Source of the DNA: Macrocystis pyrifera
Taxonomy: Eukaryota > Sar > Phaeophyceae > Laminariales > Laminariaceae
Length of the DNA stretch: 64,000 bases
Assembly: GCA_031763025.1 (NCBI GenBank)
Contig: JASSKH010000046.1
Coordinates: 682,001-746,000, forward strand
Direction of reading: 5' to 3'
Shown here: piece by piece, positions 44,250 through 56,102 of the stretch
How the letters are laid out: each line of letters begins with the position of its first letter
Position numbering within the stretch: the stretch's first letter is position 1
Position numbers and translations under genes: made by a program
Notes under the pieces: model-generated
What the model was told of the DNA's origin: nothing
What the model saw: the letters and a program-made list of their open reading frames with translations, nothing else
Databases searched by the model: none

Positions 44250-45079
44250 AGTAAATACAAGGCGCTTCGCTCCGCGGGTGGCCTACGCCGCTCGCTATGC
44301 TCGCAGGAAGGAAAATTACTTCAAATTACTCTAAGCGGACAAAAGCTCGATGATTGAATATATATATTTCATGATTGTTGTAGTTGCAAGCTGGCGATTT
44401 GATAAAGCTAAGAGTCACATGCCGTACGTACGTACACACCCCAGGTAGCAGACATTTCTTCTTTTGATATGCTCTATGTATACCTGGCATGTACGAAAGA
44501 GAAAGCACAGCACGGCACAGCAGCAGCAGCACCGCGAAAACAATGACAATGAAACCGACAATTTCGGAAAGAACGAAAGATCCCCGTCCCCTCTCATGAA
44601 ATAATTTTCTGCCTGATTGGAACATAAAAATAAAAATGAACAGTAAAGCTTCTCTCAGGCTCATACACCGCCCGCCCCTCTCGCGATCTGGTTAAAGCTC
44701 TCCTCCCTCTCTGTCACAGTTAGCCCCGTCGCCCGTCCCGCGTGAAGCCCGGTGCTCACCGTGACCCTCGTTCGCTAGCTCGACAGTGTTGGTGCTCAGA
44801 CTGCGTACATCTCTCAGTGTAGTTCAGCTTGGTTCGCGAAAATATGCACCGCTTGAATGTTATCTTGCAATATCGAACGACCCTTATGGACTCGTACATA
44901 CTCAGTCTAATTTTTCAGATGGAGGCCAGACAAAGCCCGTTCATGTTTCCCTCGTGTTTCGAGGCACACACGGCGCCTATAGCCACGAAAACGGCTACCG
45001 CGTTCCTTGCAACACCCCCTCTACCCGCCAGCATCCGCAAACATTTGCGACGGCGCCAGGCTCGCCCGCGGTGCGGTGC
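44250..45079 (-). repeat. Repeat V, copy 3, truncated by an LTR
   Basis: Inverted relative to V1 and V2. It keeps the end hairpin (44274-44295), the GTACGTACGTAC run and the CTTCACGCG(G/A)GGCGGGC block. It stops in the GCCCGCGGTGC segment at 45079, where the LTR begins, so the LTR element inserted into or recombined with V. The rest of V is not present on the far side of the composite element. Confidence 0.8.
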
Positions 45080-45634
45080 TGTTGCAGCAGGGTTCAGCTT
45101 TCAGACCCTAAAAAGGACCTGCGCTCGTTAGATCTCTGAGGCCGGCTCATCTGTTGTTTGAGAGTTCGAGAAAGTGCCTTCAAGCAATAATGATCGGGTC
45201 ACGCAGAACATGGATCGATGCAATGCGGAAGACGCAAGCAGCCAGCATGAGCAATCAACGAAGCACCACAGACACGATGACGGGCGCGACGGGCACGGCA
45301 GGGCCCAAGGGGCTGGGGGTCGATAGGACAGGCATCACAGATCACTTGGCTTTGACTTTCTTCACTTGGTGTTTAGTAAACACCGGGTGGTCCCGGAACC
45401 TTGTTACTGGCTCTGTACCCGAGACCAAAGGCGTTCCCACACCGGGGATCCTCCCTGCCCCTATAAGATCCACCCAGGGGATGCTAAACAAAGCTTGCCC
45501 TCTGCCTATCGAATAGACCCGACGCGTGACCCTGATCAGGACAGTTGTCTCGCGCCGTATTATCCTCCCTATAGCACTGGTCTCGACAGTCACAGCGCTA
45601 TGAACCTCCCTCCCTGGCGCCACTCGCTGGAACA
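45080..45634 (-). repeat. LTR, copy F (minus)
   Basis: Minus-strand ends are TGTTCCAGCGAG and CCCTGCTGCAACA. A polypurine tract precedes it on the minus strand (about 45635-45650). It is inverted relative to the gypsy LTR at 51199-51729. Confidence 0.85.
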
Positions 45635-46325
45635 CCCCTCCTGCCCGACACATGACCATCCTCGGCACAAAGCCGGCGCACCGGTGCTAGCCCGGCGACA
45701 GCGTGTGCGCTTTCCTCCTTGGACACTCCCCAAGCCCGCGCGCATATGAGCGACGGTGCCCAGCGGGTATTACGATCATGGTCCGCTGCAGCGCCTGCGC
45801 CTTCCACCTCCGCACCTCGCCGTCGGCTCAATGTTGCAGCTCCTCTCCTTTTTTTAGTGTTTCCCTCAGACGGTGGTAAGAAGAGCGGCGGTCCTCTTCC
45901 ATCCATTGCCGTCGGCTCGATGTTGCAGCGCCCTTCCTTTCCGCGGTTTCGACCTTGGACGGTGTTGAGAAGAGCGGCGGACCTGACCCTCGTACATTCT
46001 TCACCACTTGCAACTGCCAGCGCCACATCTGTCTAACACGCTCGGAGCATGTACTCATCTGCGAAAAAAAATGTTTTTTTCCGGTCTCACCTGCATCTGA
46101 GGTGGGGGTTCCTCTCGAGGGCCTACATCTGCACTTTGACAATAAGCTACACTTTTTACCTTTCGGTCAGACATAGATTCCACTGAAAGCTACCATCGTC
46201 CTACCCCACCACCTCACCTTTAACCGAGACTTGAGAGCATTATGCCAATCCTTTGTCGTATAACTATACGTGGCCACACTATCGAGACGCTGCGGTGACC
46301 GTCCACTTTGCCCCTCGCTATAAAT
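45635..46325 (-). mobile_element. Repeat U, fragment F (3' end of body)
   Basis: Matches copy D 57425-58263 in inverse orientation and stops at TATAGCGAGG, exactly where the gypsy sequence begins in the other direction. The frame 46142-45828 (minus) corresponds to the D frame 57422-57862. Confidence 0.82.
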
Positions 46326-46439
46326 CTGGCGGACGCCGGCGAGGTGGACTTGTCGTTGGCCAACATTGCTCAGACGAGTGCCCCAGTGAAGGAAGCCCTG
46401 ATTCGAGCGTGGAGAAGTACCGCCATGTGTTCCCGGTGA

Positions 46440-47280
46440 ACCTGAAGATTGTCTCGGCCTGAAATTGAGCTAAATTGCAGCTTCCGCTGACCGATAGCAG
46501 TTGCACGCCCCACGCAGCAAAACAGCGACGGTATTCACCGGAGGGAATGGCCATCCAGAGCGAGGTAGCGAAGCAACAGAAAGCAGGGACGATTCGCCGG
46601 TCGCAGTCAGCGTGGGCAGCAAACTGCGTCGTGGTGGCAGAGAAGGATGGCACTGTAAGGGTCTGTCAGGACTATTGAGGGCTGAAGGCGTTGATCGAGT
46701 CCAATAGCGGAGGGCTGGGGGATATCGCAAGCATCTTCGGCAACATGAGGGGCGCGACGTGCTTCACGTCCATTGATCTAGCGCCAGGTTTCACCCAGTT
46801 GAAATTGCCAAGGAAGACACGCACAAGACCGCGTTTTGTGATGCCCATGGGGAGCTGTGGAATTCAACCGGTGCGGTTTGGGGCTGAAGACTCTTCCTTC
46901 CGGCTTTGCGGCCTATGTGGGGGAGGCGCTGGGTCCGCTAAAAGGAAAAGGCATTCAGCACTGGCTTGACGACATCATCATCCACACCAAACACGTCGAG
47001 GGGCATGTGGGCCTGGTGGAGAAGGTGCTGGCGCGGCTCCAGCAGTTTGGGTTGTCGGTGAACCTGGCCTAACCGATTTGGTTCGCTCCGCAGCAGGAGT
47101 TCGTCGGCATGGTGGTCAGGAGACTGGGTGTAACAAACGAAGACAGAAACGGTGGCCAGACTCTCTCGCGCTAACACCGTAGAGGAGATCAGATCACTTT
47201 TGGGCGTGGGCAGCTAGCTACCTCAGGAAGTTTGTGCCCGGATGCAGCTCAATCGTGGCGCCTATCTCAGACCTGCTTAG
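46440..47280 (+). pseudogene. Gypsy reverse transcriptase
   Basis: AAKQRRYSPEGMAIQSEVAK, GTIRRSQSAWAANCVVVAEK with DGTVRVCQDY (then TGA in place of Arg), FTSIDLAPGFTQL (first catalytic Asp), and after frame shifts LDDIIIHTKHVEGH (the Y/FLDDI catalytic motif, here WLDDI) and EEIRSLLGVGSYLRKFVPGC. All RT blocks are present in order. Confidence 0.92.
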
Positions 47281-47319
47281 GGACAAGCGGTTCGTGTAAA
47301 TAAAAGGCAAAGAGGTTCC

Positions 47320-47790
47320 GGGTATCGTGGGGAGTGGAGCAGGACAAGGTTCTGAAGGCGCTGATCGAGCTCCTTACATCGCTATTGATTCTGGCGTTGC
47401 CCAATTGGAAGGCCACTTTTCAGCAGCATACGGACGCCAGCGAGCGGGGTGCGGGAGCGGCGCTTACGTAGGACACCAGGGAAAAGGAACGTATCATTGG
47501 ATACGCGAGCCACCAGTGGTCAAGGACGGATGCCAAACGGTCCGCAACCGAACGAGAGGTGATGGCATTGTGGGCCATCCACATTTCAGACCGTTCTTGC
47601 GGAGAAAGAGATTCGTTCTGTTCACCGACTGCTCCGCGCTCACGTGGCTGTTCAAGAACTAGGCTCTCTCGTGGAACCTCCACCGGTGGGTGTTCAGGTT
47701 GATGGAGCACGACATCTACCTCCAGTGGCGACCTGAGGCTAAGAACCAGCTGCCGGACGCCCTCTCGGGGCTGCCACTCAGCGACGCGCC
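47320..47790 (+). pseudogene. Gypsy RNase H
   Basis: LILALPNWKATFQQHTDASE with GAGAAL is the first RNase H block. After a TAG come EREVMALWAIH and (other frame) FVLFTDCSALTWLF. The closing block RPEAKNQLPDALS matches the usual G-x-x-N-x-x-ADALSR. Confidence 0.88.
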
Positions 47791-49235
47791 GCGCACGGAC
47801 AGCGACGACTCATTCCCAGATGCTCCCTCCACGAGAAGCACGTACCGGGCCCCCAAGGGACCGGTGCTCGACAGCGTACTGCTCAGCGAACTGGGGGCGG
47901 ACGAGGTGAACAAGCCAACGGGGGAAAATGCGGCGGTTGCAGTAAGCGTAATTTTTACACCAGGCAGAGTCGTCGACGCAGACACCAAGAAAGCCACCAC
48001 AACGTCCGCAGCCGAGGAGCACCCAGTCGCCGTGGTACTCTGCTGCAGGGGTGGGAGGTGGTCTCATGGCGGCGAAGGAGATGGTCGCAATCAAGGGTGC
48101 CACCGACCATAACTGCAGAGCGCTCGAGTGTGTTGGGGAGAACGGGTCGGACCAAAAAAGTTCGACTGGTGAGAGCGGAACCAGGGAGGAAAAATTGCAG
48201 AAGACTCCTGAACGACTTGAGCCAGAGCGTCGTGATGGGAGATGCATCCAGAAAGTCAGGTCAGCAGGGGCCCGGTGGAGCAGCAACCTTGGCAACGAAT
48301 ATCGTGAAGGCCTTCATTGATTTGACGGCCAGGGTTCTCCTGCTGGAATGCTACCCGAATCTACTTCGGTCGACGGAGTGGGGGCAGTACTGCCTGCGTT
48401 GAGGGAAGCGGCGTGTACGGTGGAGACAGTCGAAATGGTGGCGAACATCGTGGGGGTTCCGTCGGGGAAAGGGAAGGCGTTCACTGTCGGCGTAAGGAGC
48501 GGGAGGCCCGAAAGGGAAGGTGAGAGGCTAAGGGGGTGGAGGAGGGATAGACAAAGACGCGACCCAGGGTGCACATCTCAAGGAAAATGCTTGGGGAGGA
48601 GGGGAACCTACTTCCTCAAGCGAGGCGTGGAAGAGAGGTTTTTTTTTTCTTTCGACGATCCCATCATTTCCATCACTCGGACGCACATCATGGGCGAGAA
48701 ACCCCCCGAAGGAATGCACAGACCGCACCTCTTGGACGCAAGCGATAGCGACCAAGCAGACGAGCTGACTTTTGCAGAATACAAAAAACTCTCCACCGGA
48801 CGAGCGGACTACCGCGTGCCCCCGACCATCAGCAGGGGAGCAGCGGCCGCGATATTGGTGGACTTGTCATTGCCCCCTATGGCGAGAAAGGCCTTGTCGG
48901 GGTTGTGGGCAAAGGGGCTGTTGATAGACAAAGCCAGGGGAGGGCAGCTCCACGGAACCAAATCGCTGGAAGGCTTGCAGGCGCTCTTCGAGGACATAGC
49001 CGAGGGAACGCCGGTGGTCACGAGGTCCAGAGCGGGCGCAGCGAGAGGAGGTCAACAGAGCAGCATGCGCAGGTGCCGATGCCACTTGTTACACAGTCGA
49101 CCCCGTCAGCACTGCCGTCGTCATCGCAGATACAACCCACGCAAAACGTGCGGCCACAGTCCAGAGCACAGCCCCAGCTGAGGCGGCGAGCACCGAGAGT
49201 GGAATACTCGGAATACCCGGGGACCCCTTCCTTCC
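47791..49235 (+). pseudogene. Long linker between RNase H and integrase
   Basis: Open plus-strand frames 47690-48112 and 48348-49181 fill an unusually long 1.4-kb gap. The second encodes a Lys/Arg/Ala-rich protein with SDQADELTFAEYKKLSTGRA and a run PPTISRGAAAAILVDLSLPP. No known domain. It may be an extra module of this gypsy lineage, or inserted sequence. Confidence 0.45.
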
Positions 49236-50100
49236 ATGGTCGACCAGGTAGCGGAAGTGCTGTGTGATAAGCCACGATTGGTGCAACGGCAACGAAAGGA
49301 CTCGCGACTTGGCCCCATTTGGTACAGATTGGGAGGAAGAGGGGACAGACACTCACTGGAAGGGACGGCGAACTACGTTCTCGATGATAACGACTTACTG
49401 TGGAGCGCGCTTCGGGGGGAGGCACCGAAGTTGACCATTCCGCGAGCATTAGTGCCAGGGGTGCCTGCACTCGTGCACAGTACCTACGGCCACCCGGGCG
49501 CTGCGCGGACCCCCCTGCTGATTAAGGGCAAGTGCGGATGGCCGACAAAAGCCCAGGATGTCAGGAAGTACGTACTGTCGTGCGTTTGCCGGAGGAGAAA
49601 AAGAGCCCGGAGCCAACCCGTGGCCATGATGCCTGCTCGGTTACTATGGCCTTGGGAAGTGCTTGAGATGGACCTCCAGGACATGAAGTAGGTATCCAGC
49701 GCAGGGAATAGATACCTGCTGGTAGTGGTGGACCGGGCCAGCCGGTTCCTGTTTGCGTACCCGCTGGAGTCTAAGGATTCTGTGGGAGTGGCGAGGAAGC
49801 TCCTGGAGCTGTTACTTACGTTTGGTGTGCCGCTGTCGATTAGGAATGATGCCGAGGGCAAGTTCACCGCTATGGTGGTCGCCCACCTGTGCCAGTGGCT
49901 GAGGGTGGAGCTAGATTATGGCCACGCTGACCACCCTCGCGGTCAAGGAGGCGTGGAAAGGATGGGGGGGTGGCTCCAGGAGGTCTTGGCGGAGCTTTGA
50001 AAATCTTGGCCGGCAAGGTAGGACGAATATGTAAGCGCAGTTTGCTGGATTCAAAGGACTACGCCGGACCCGTGTCTCCCGTCAGGTCGGACACCTTCAA
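49236..50100 (+). pseudogene. Gypsy integrase
   Basis: The zinc-binding start (HSTYGHPGAARTP, then CVCRRRK, the HHCC with an altered last Cys) is in 49236-49691. The core follows in another frame after a TAG: EMDLQDMK (first Asp), YLLVVVDRASRFLFAYPLES, RNDAEGKF (second Asp, usual SDRGSEF) and HPRGQGGVERM (third Glu). Confidence 0.92.
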
Positions 50101-51029
50101 GGTTCTGTTTAGTCGTGATGCGTGCACAATCCTGGATACTGCTACTCCTGCACTGCACGGTAGGAATTTCCGCACTGGGCTCGACATTTTCGTGGCGGAG
50201 AGGCACCAAACGTTCGGAACTGCGGGCAACGTTGAAGAAGCGTCAGGAAGACGAGAAAAAGCGACGTGTACGCCACAATGCGGCCATTAGGCGACACTCT
50301 CTAATCGAAGGGGCGCGAGTGGGAGACCTGATGTTGGTAAAGGAGGCAGACAGCAAGATGGTGCGGGAGAGCACTCACACCAAACTAGCACATGAACACT
50401 GGACGGGCCCGTGGCGGGTGACAGCCATTGCATGGCCGGGTAGTAGCTACCAGGCGACAATGAGCGGCCGCCGGACCCGGAGGGGAACGGTTTCGGCTAC
50501 CAACATTAAGGAATTTTACTTGCGGCCGGAGTATCTGTGCCATGCCTTCAAGGACAAATTCGCGCATCTGGCATGGGACGCGGACTTGGGATTGGCAGCC
50601 ACCTCGACGGTAGCGGTGCCGCTCTATAACATAACGGACTGGCGAGCCATGGAGAGCACGGGCACCGGGTAAAAGTGCCAGTACCGAGAGCGATACCAAC
50701 GTGGAGTGGAGTCAGAGTGGCTACCTGAACAGGAAGTGAGGGACAGCTTCACCCCTCTGCAACTCGACGTCTTCCATGCCCTCTGGGGAGTTTGCAAGGA
50801 AAAGGACTGCCTCCCCCGACCGCCGGAACCACTACCGAAGGAAGAGCGTGACCAGGAGCTGCAAACGAGAGTTCTGCAGGACTTTCCGACAGGGATGCAG
50901 GTCAGGCGGTCGTTTGCTGGATCTGACGGGGTGAGTCGAGGGGCGGTAGGAAGGGCGTACGACTTTAGCGAGCCGTATTGGCGAGTGAGATACCCTGACG
51001 GAGATTGGGAGGAGCTTAGCCTCGGCTAA
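50101..51029 (+). pseudogene. Gypsy integrase C-terminal region with DWEEL module
   Basis: 50115-50672 carries DLMLVKEADSKMVRE and LAHEHWTGPWRVTAI, the GPY/F-like block. A separate frame 50706-51029 ends FSEPYWRVRYPDGDWEELS, a small beta-rich module resembling a Tudor/chromo-like targeting domain. The two are separated by a stop and frame change. Confidence 0.75.
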
Positions 51030-51182
51030 GTGACTCGTGGGGTCGAGGAACACCGGAGCGCCGCAGGCTAGGGGTGACCCCCGTCAGCAACAGGCGGGGA
51101 ACGGAAGCGGTGAGCCGATTAGCACGGGGGGAGAATAAACATTCGGCTGCTGAGGGGAGCCGTTTTACTCCGGTGTATGCTG

Positions 51183-51198
51183 CGTCGGGCAGGGGGGG
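51183..51198 (+). other. Polypurine tract of the gypsy element
   Basis: CGTCGGGCAGGGGGGG immediately precedes TGTTACAG. The same tract precedes the LTRs of U copies A, D and F. Confidence 0.8.
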
Positions 51199-51729
51199 TG
51201 TTACAGCGCCAAGGAACTGTTACAGAGCCACAGTGCTTCGAGCAGGATAATACGGCGCGAGACAGCTGTTCTGGTCAGTGTCACGCGTCGGGTTTATTCG
51301 ATGGGCAGAGAGCAAGCTTTGGTTAGCTTCTCTGGGCGAATCTTATAGGGGCAGGGAGGATCCCCGGTGTGGAAACGCCTTCAGTTCTTGAAAAAAAACA
51401 GTAACGAGGTCACGGAACAACCCAGTGTTTACTAAACACCAAGTGAAGAAAGAAAATCAAAGCCAAGTGTTTTTTTATACTTGTCCTATCGACCCCCAGC
51501 CCCTTGGGCCCTGCCTTGCCCGTCGTGCCCGTCATCGTGTCTGTGGTGCTTCGTTGATTGTTCACTCTGGCTACTTGCATCTTCCGCATTATATCGATCC
51601 ACCTTCTGCGTGACCCGATCAGTGCTGCTTGAAGGCACTTCCTCGAACTCTCAAACAGGTGAGCCGGCCTCAGAGATCTAACGAGCGCAGGTCCTTTTTA
51701 GGGTCTGAGAGCTGTACCCTGCTGTAACA
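51199..51729 (+). repeat. LTR, copy H (3' LTR of the gypsy element)
   Basis: TGTTACAGCG to CTGCTGTAACA. Slightly shorter than copy A because of a deletion after the first 12 bases. Same family as the U LTRs. Confidence 0.88.
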
Positions 51730-51730
51730 G

Positions 51731-52376
51731 TTGTGCTAACGTTGCGATCAGAGTTATGGTCACCTGGATTACAGTATGATTACAGTATGTTTCTCGGCAT
51801 TTGGTGCTATATAAGTTAGCATTTCTACAAGCTCTCCTCTCTGATCCGGCGGATCATCCGATATTCAGACACGGACAACAAAAACAGGGATGCATGGTAC
51901 AATCAATCTACACCTACGTACACGCTCGTGTCGCAAATTCAGGGAACCTCTAGTTTGGGCATTGGGCACGTTTGGCCTTGAGAGCTGCACTCCCATTGCG
52001 GGGACGAAACACTTGGAATTAGCGTTATATTTAGGTATATGTACAGCAGTGCAGTATTCAAAGCCCAGTCGACGTTGGGAACCATGTCAAATACTTGAAA
52101 CAGCGTCAAAATTGGCTGACTTTCCGTTCACTGCGTTGGCGAGTAAGGCGGCGCATGAGTACGCGTCCTGGGGAGGGTTATTCCTGTTCGAATTTGCTTG
52201 TTCAGTATTTTAACGGTTTCATGACTATTCGGGATATTGGCATATTATGGGTTACTTGGTGGTTGCTTCTGTGGGTGTACGTGATACTCACATAGTCACT
52301 CATTCTGTTCTACCCTGCCGGGAGAATAATACTAAAAAACCTGAATCATCTTCGTTCTTCACCTGGGATATATCAA
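51731..52376 (-). repeat. Repeat U, fragment C (inverted)
   Basis: On the minus strand it matches U copy A from about 2245 to 2696, including the ORF1 region (51772-51960). Its distal part (52185-52376) matches copy B 62418-62605 (GTGGTTGCTTCTGTGGGTGT), a segment absent from copy A. Confidence 0.8.
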
Positions 52377-52493
52377 CACTCTAGAGTCTGTCAACGCTGG
52401 CAACCTAGGCTCATGGGCGAAGTAGAGGTATTGGAGCAGGGCCTCGCGCTCGAGGGGCTGAGGCGGGAGGCCGCAGACGGAGAAGACGTCAAA
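52377..52493 (+). other. Short coding-like strip before solo LTR G
   Basis: A plus frame GEVEVLEQGLALEGLRREAA runs into the LTR without a stop. Too short to assign. Confidence 0.25.
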
Positions 52494-53044
52494 TGTTACA
52501 TCGAGTGGCGTCAGCGAGGGAGGGTCGTAGCGCTGCGCATGTCGTGATCAGCGCTATGGGGAGGATAATACGGCGCGAGACAACTGTCCTGATCAGGGTC
52601 ACGTGTCGGGTCTATTCGATAGGCAGAGAGCAAGCTTTGGTTAGCATCCTCTGGGAGGATCTTATAGGGGCAGGGAGGATCCCCGGTGTGGGAATGCCTT
52701 CCGTTTCGGGTTCAGAGACAGCAACGAGGTTCGGGGACCACCCTGTGTTTACTAGACACCAAGTGAAGAAAGAAAGTCAAAGCCAAGTGATTTGTGATAC
52801 CTGTCCTATCGACCCCCAGCCCCTTGGGCCCTGCCGTGCCCGTCACGCCTGTCCTTGTTTCTGTGGTGCTTCGTTGATTGTTCACTCTGGACACTTGCAT
52901 ATTCCGCATTGCATCGATCCACGTTCTGCGTGACCCGATCACTCCTGCACGAAGGCACTTCCTCGAAACAACAGGTGAGCCGGCCTCAGAGACCTAACGA
53001 GCGCGGGCCTTTTTTAGGGTCTGAGAGCTGTACCCTGCCGTGTC
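52494..53044 (+). repeat. LTR, copy G (solo)
   Basis: Starts TGTTACATCGAG, ends CCCTGCCGTGTCA. No internal region follows or precedes it, so it is a solo LTR. No matching flanks (GTCAA left, TGCTG right). Confidence 0.82.
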
Positions 53045-55191
53045 ATGCTGAACCCGGGAAGATCGAAGTGCATTGCAGGAGATCGGAGTGTTCACGAAAC
53101 GTGTGCAGAAGATCGGAGTGTTTGCAAAGCTGTGACATAATGTCATCGTGTTCTTTGTATAATCTCACGTTTGATCTTGCGTAATACTTCATTGCATGCT
53201 TGATGTATGCATACATCCACATGTTTTTGTTGTTGCCTGCCTTGCATGATGGTGATACGTGCAATATGCTGTTATGTATTCACGTTGCCAGTGGTGCTCT
53301 GCTTGTTTGTTTCGTAAGGGTTTGAAGATACCTATCTGGTCAATGCATGCAGGCATACTCGTTGCTTGTGCTCCGTTTGCCTGTTGCTCGTGCTCGTCTG
53401 CTCGTTCGTTATTCATGATCGCACGCACATGCAGGTTCGTTAATAAATGACTGCATGACATTGACCACATATTGTCTTCAAAACCAAACGCAACCGACAG
53501 GTATCGATACAAGCCAAAGTTGCCTTACGTAATACACGCATGCTTTCGTGTACCGTTTGCCTGGTTAAATACTGGAAACTAATAATGTTGAGGCTTGCGC
53601 CGTTTGGGCGTACGCAACCCTATAGAACAACAAACCCCTCGACAACACTGTGCATTGTCGGCTGACAAACATAGAACTTTCAAGAAAACCACGATTATTT
53701 TTGTGACTAGCATTTTTGCTGCGACGCTTGTACATCAGTAGTAATAGACCAATCGTCGTAATATGCACACCAAATGGGAATTCCGATGCAGGTTTGACCC
53801 TCTTCGATGTCTCCGGGTCGTACCATTGTCTGTGTCCTATACGAACCGAGCGTTGCGCTCGAGTACCAGGTACAACATCTGAAGGACTGAAAGCCAAGCG
53901 AAAGAGGAAAGGACAAGAAAAACTGGAGCAGGTGAAGATTGGCCACGCAAGCCCGTGGGGGGCACGGGTCACATAGGCTGAGATAGTTTCAGCTGGGCTT
54001 GCACACAACGGAGGAAGGTTTGGCTTGCTGTGTCCGGAGGGTTCGGGCTAGATGACAGATATACGATGCAGCCCAACCTGATTAGCACCAGGCCAACAGG
54101 TACGAAGCGGGTGAGACACAACCGTGGTGATCCTTCTCTTTTTCTGATGTCGTATCCACAATAAAAAATGCTGATATTTTTCTTGCTGTACGTTATTCCT
54201 CGTGGGCAAAAAAATGAGGGGGTTGGCGGTGTCGCCCCAATTGACTTGAAATTCGGTGTAGGCTGTGTCGCCCTAATCGAATTAAATTCAAGCCACAGAC
54301 CAACACTAGAAAATTCGCGCAGCGCATGCCGTAATATGCTGGACCACCGATGTAAGACCAGGGACATGGACTCAACGAGATACCAGTAGCAAGCATCACA
54401 TTGCGCATACCAGTGATGAGCTGCCCGGTGTGTTTGGAAAGACATGAAATCTGAGTACTGTAGTAAATTGATGGATCTGCTGTATTCATTTAGACTACAA
54501 TGGAAAGTATTGCGGTGGGCTGTCAATATATGTACGATTCTATTAGTCAGCCCAACCTGATCGACTGCCAGTAGTGAGGTTGTCATATATCACATGTACT
54601 GCTGTTGAAGAATATCTCGCTGCTGGTATCGAAACAGCTGGGAGCGCTTTATAATCTCGTTGCGGGATGAGTGCCTCCCGTAGATGGTGCTAAGGGTGAA
54701 GCTGGGCGTAGTTACTGATGAGCCTACCATGCCACAAAGACTTGTCTACCGCCGCCCGAGGCGCCTCAACTCGAAAATTACTCAGAAAAGCCGTATCTTC
54801 GTCTCTACAGTGCTATTAATAGGCTATACACTATTATAGGCACGATGCTCAAAAAGATTGAAATAAAATAGTACTGACGACCTGCATTGCCGTACACGAT
54901 AAATACTAAAATGAATAATAGTACGTGCAATTTGGAAAAAATACAAAACACATACTGCTGCTGTACACTGTACCTGCAATTGTTATTTTTTTTTTTTTAC
55001 GAACAAGGTTGATTTATCGATACACGGGGTTGGTTGATACCACACCACAAGCGTACAGAGGGGGTGGCTCGCAGTATGCTTTTCACACATAAGTATATAG
55101 ACGTAAACAGTATATCCGTAAAACTAAAATTGTACGGCAAGATCCCGAGGGACCCTTGATCCTATCTCTCCCATCTTGATGAGTCATCAGG
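53045..55191. other. No recognisable gene (2.1 kb)
   Basis: A GATCGGAGTGTT word repeats at 53091 and 53113. A GTGTCGCCC(C/T)AAT pair is at about 54230-54280. The TACCAGGTA motif is at 53864 and CTATTAATAG at 54813. Minus 53969-54586 (205 codons) has no domain. Confidence 0.4.
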
Positions 55192-56102
55192 TCAGCTGTC
55201 CAGTATAGCAATCAGGTTTTTATTCAGGTGAAAGCACCGCATGAAAGCTACGTTGAAACTGAGAACTATATATACATCAACTCATATGTTCATCAAAATA
55301 GCTGGTGTTCTGGTCTTCTCATACTCGGTACGTTGGCATCTCACTTGTTTTACCCGTTACGGTATTCTCGTACCCGGTACGTTGGCATTTCACTTGCTTT
55401 ACCCGGTATTCACCGGTACGCTGGCATTCGCTTGCTTTCTTGCTTTACTCATTGCTTTGTCCGCAACTTAGAATGAACCGGGACGGGCACTGGGTTGTAC
55501 TGATGTAGTTGGGTAAAAAGAACGGTATGACACACACACATATAAGAGTTATACGTACTCCTACGAATCATATCCGTGGCGTCTCCATACAGTAGACATA
55601 CAGTGGTATTATGCAAAGGTTCTACATCCGTACGATAGCACGTTATTCATGCTGACTGCAAAGTTTGTTCTCTTCATTCATATACTATAATATACAGTAT
55701 CTTCAGCATGTCGAGCTGTATCACACAGTCTCAGTTTACTCTTGGCAGATACCCCATATACTTCTGTCCACTACGGCGCGGAAGTAAGCAATGACATAAT
55801 TACTGCTGTGCATAAGCTACGATATTCTTGTACTTCTGTCTATGGCCGAAGATTCGATTGAAGCGTTATAATCTGCTGTAGATTACATAAAAAATAATGT
55901 GAGCACGGAAACACAAAGATTAGATTAATCACAGTTTTCGACCTTCAATATACTTATATACCCGATCTGGGTCGTGCCCTAAAAATCAACCGATTTAGAC
56001 GCTGTTGTAAGTATTTGACACGGTTCCCAATGTCGACTGGGCATCTTAGCTTTTTGAGTACTGCACTGCTGTACATGTACCTAAGTTTGACCCTAATTCC
56101 AA

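Larger units (their letters stand above)
46326..51198 (+). mobile_element. Headless Ty3/gypsy element (pol only)
   Basis: Plus-strand order is reverse transcriptase, RNase H, linker, integrase, C-terminal module, polypurine tract. Reverse transcriptase before integrase defines the gypsy type. There is no gag, protease or 5' LTR. The coding region begins abruptly at the junction with inverted U fragment F. Stops and frame changes occur throughout. Confidence 0.92.

Noticed and set aside
47810..48295. 161-codon minus-strand frame
   Set aside because: Antisense to the gypsy polyprotein linker.
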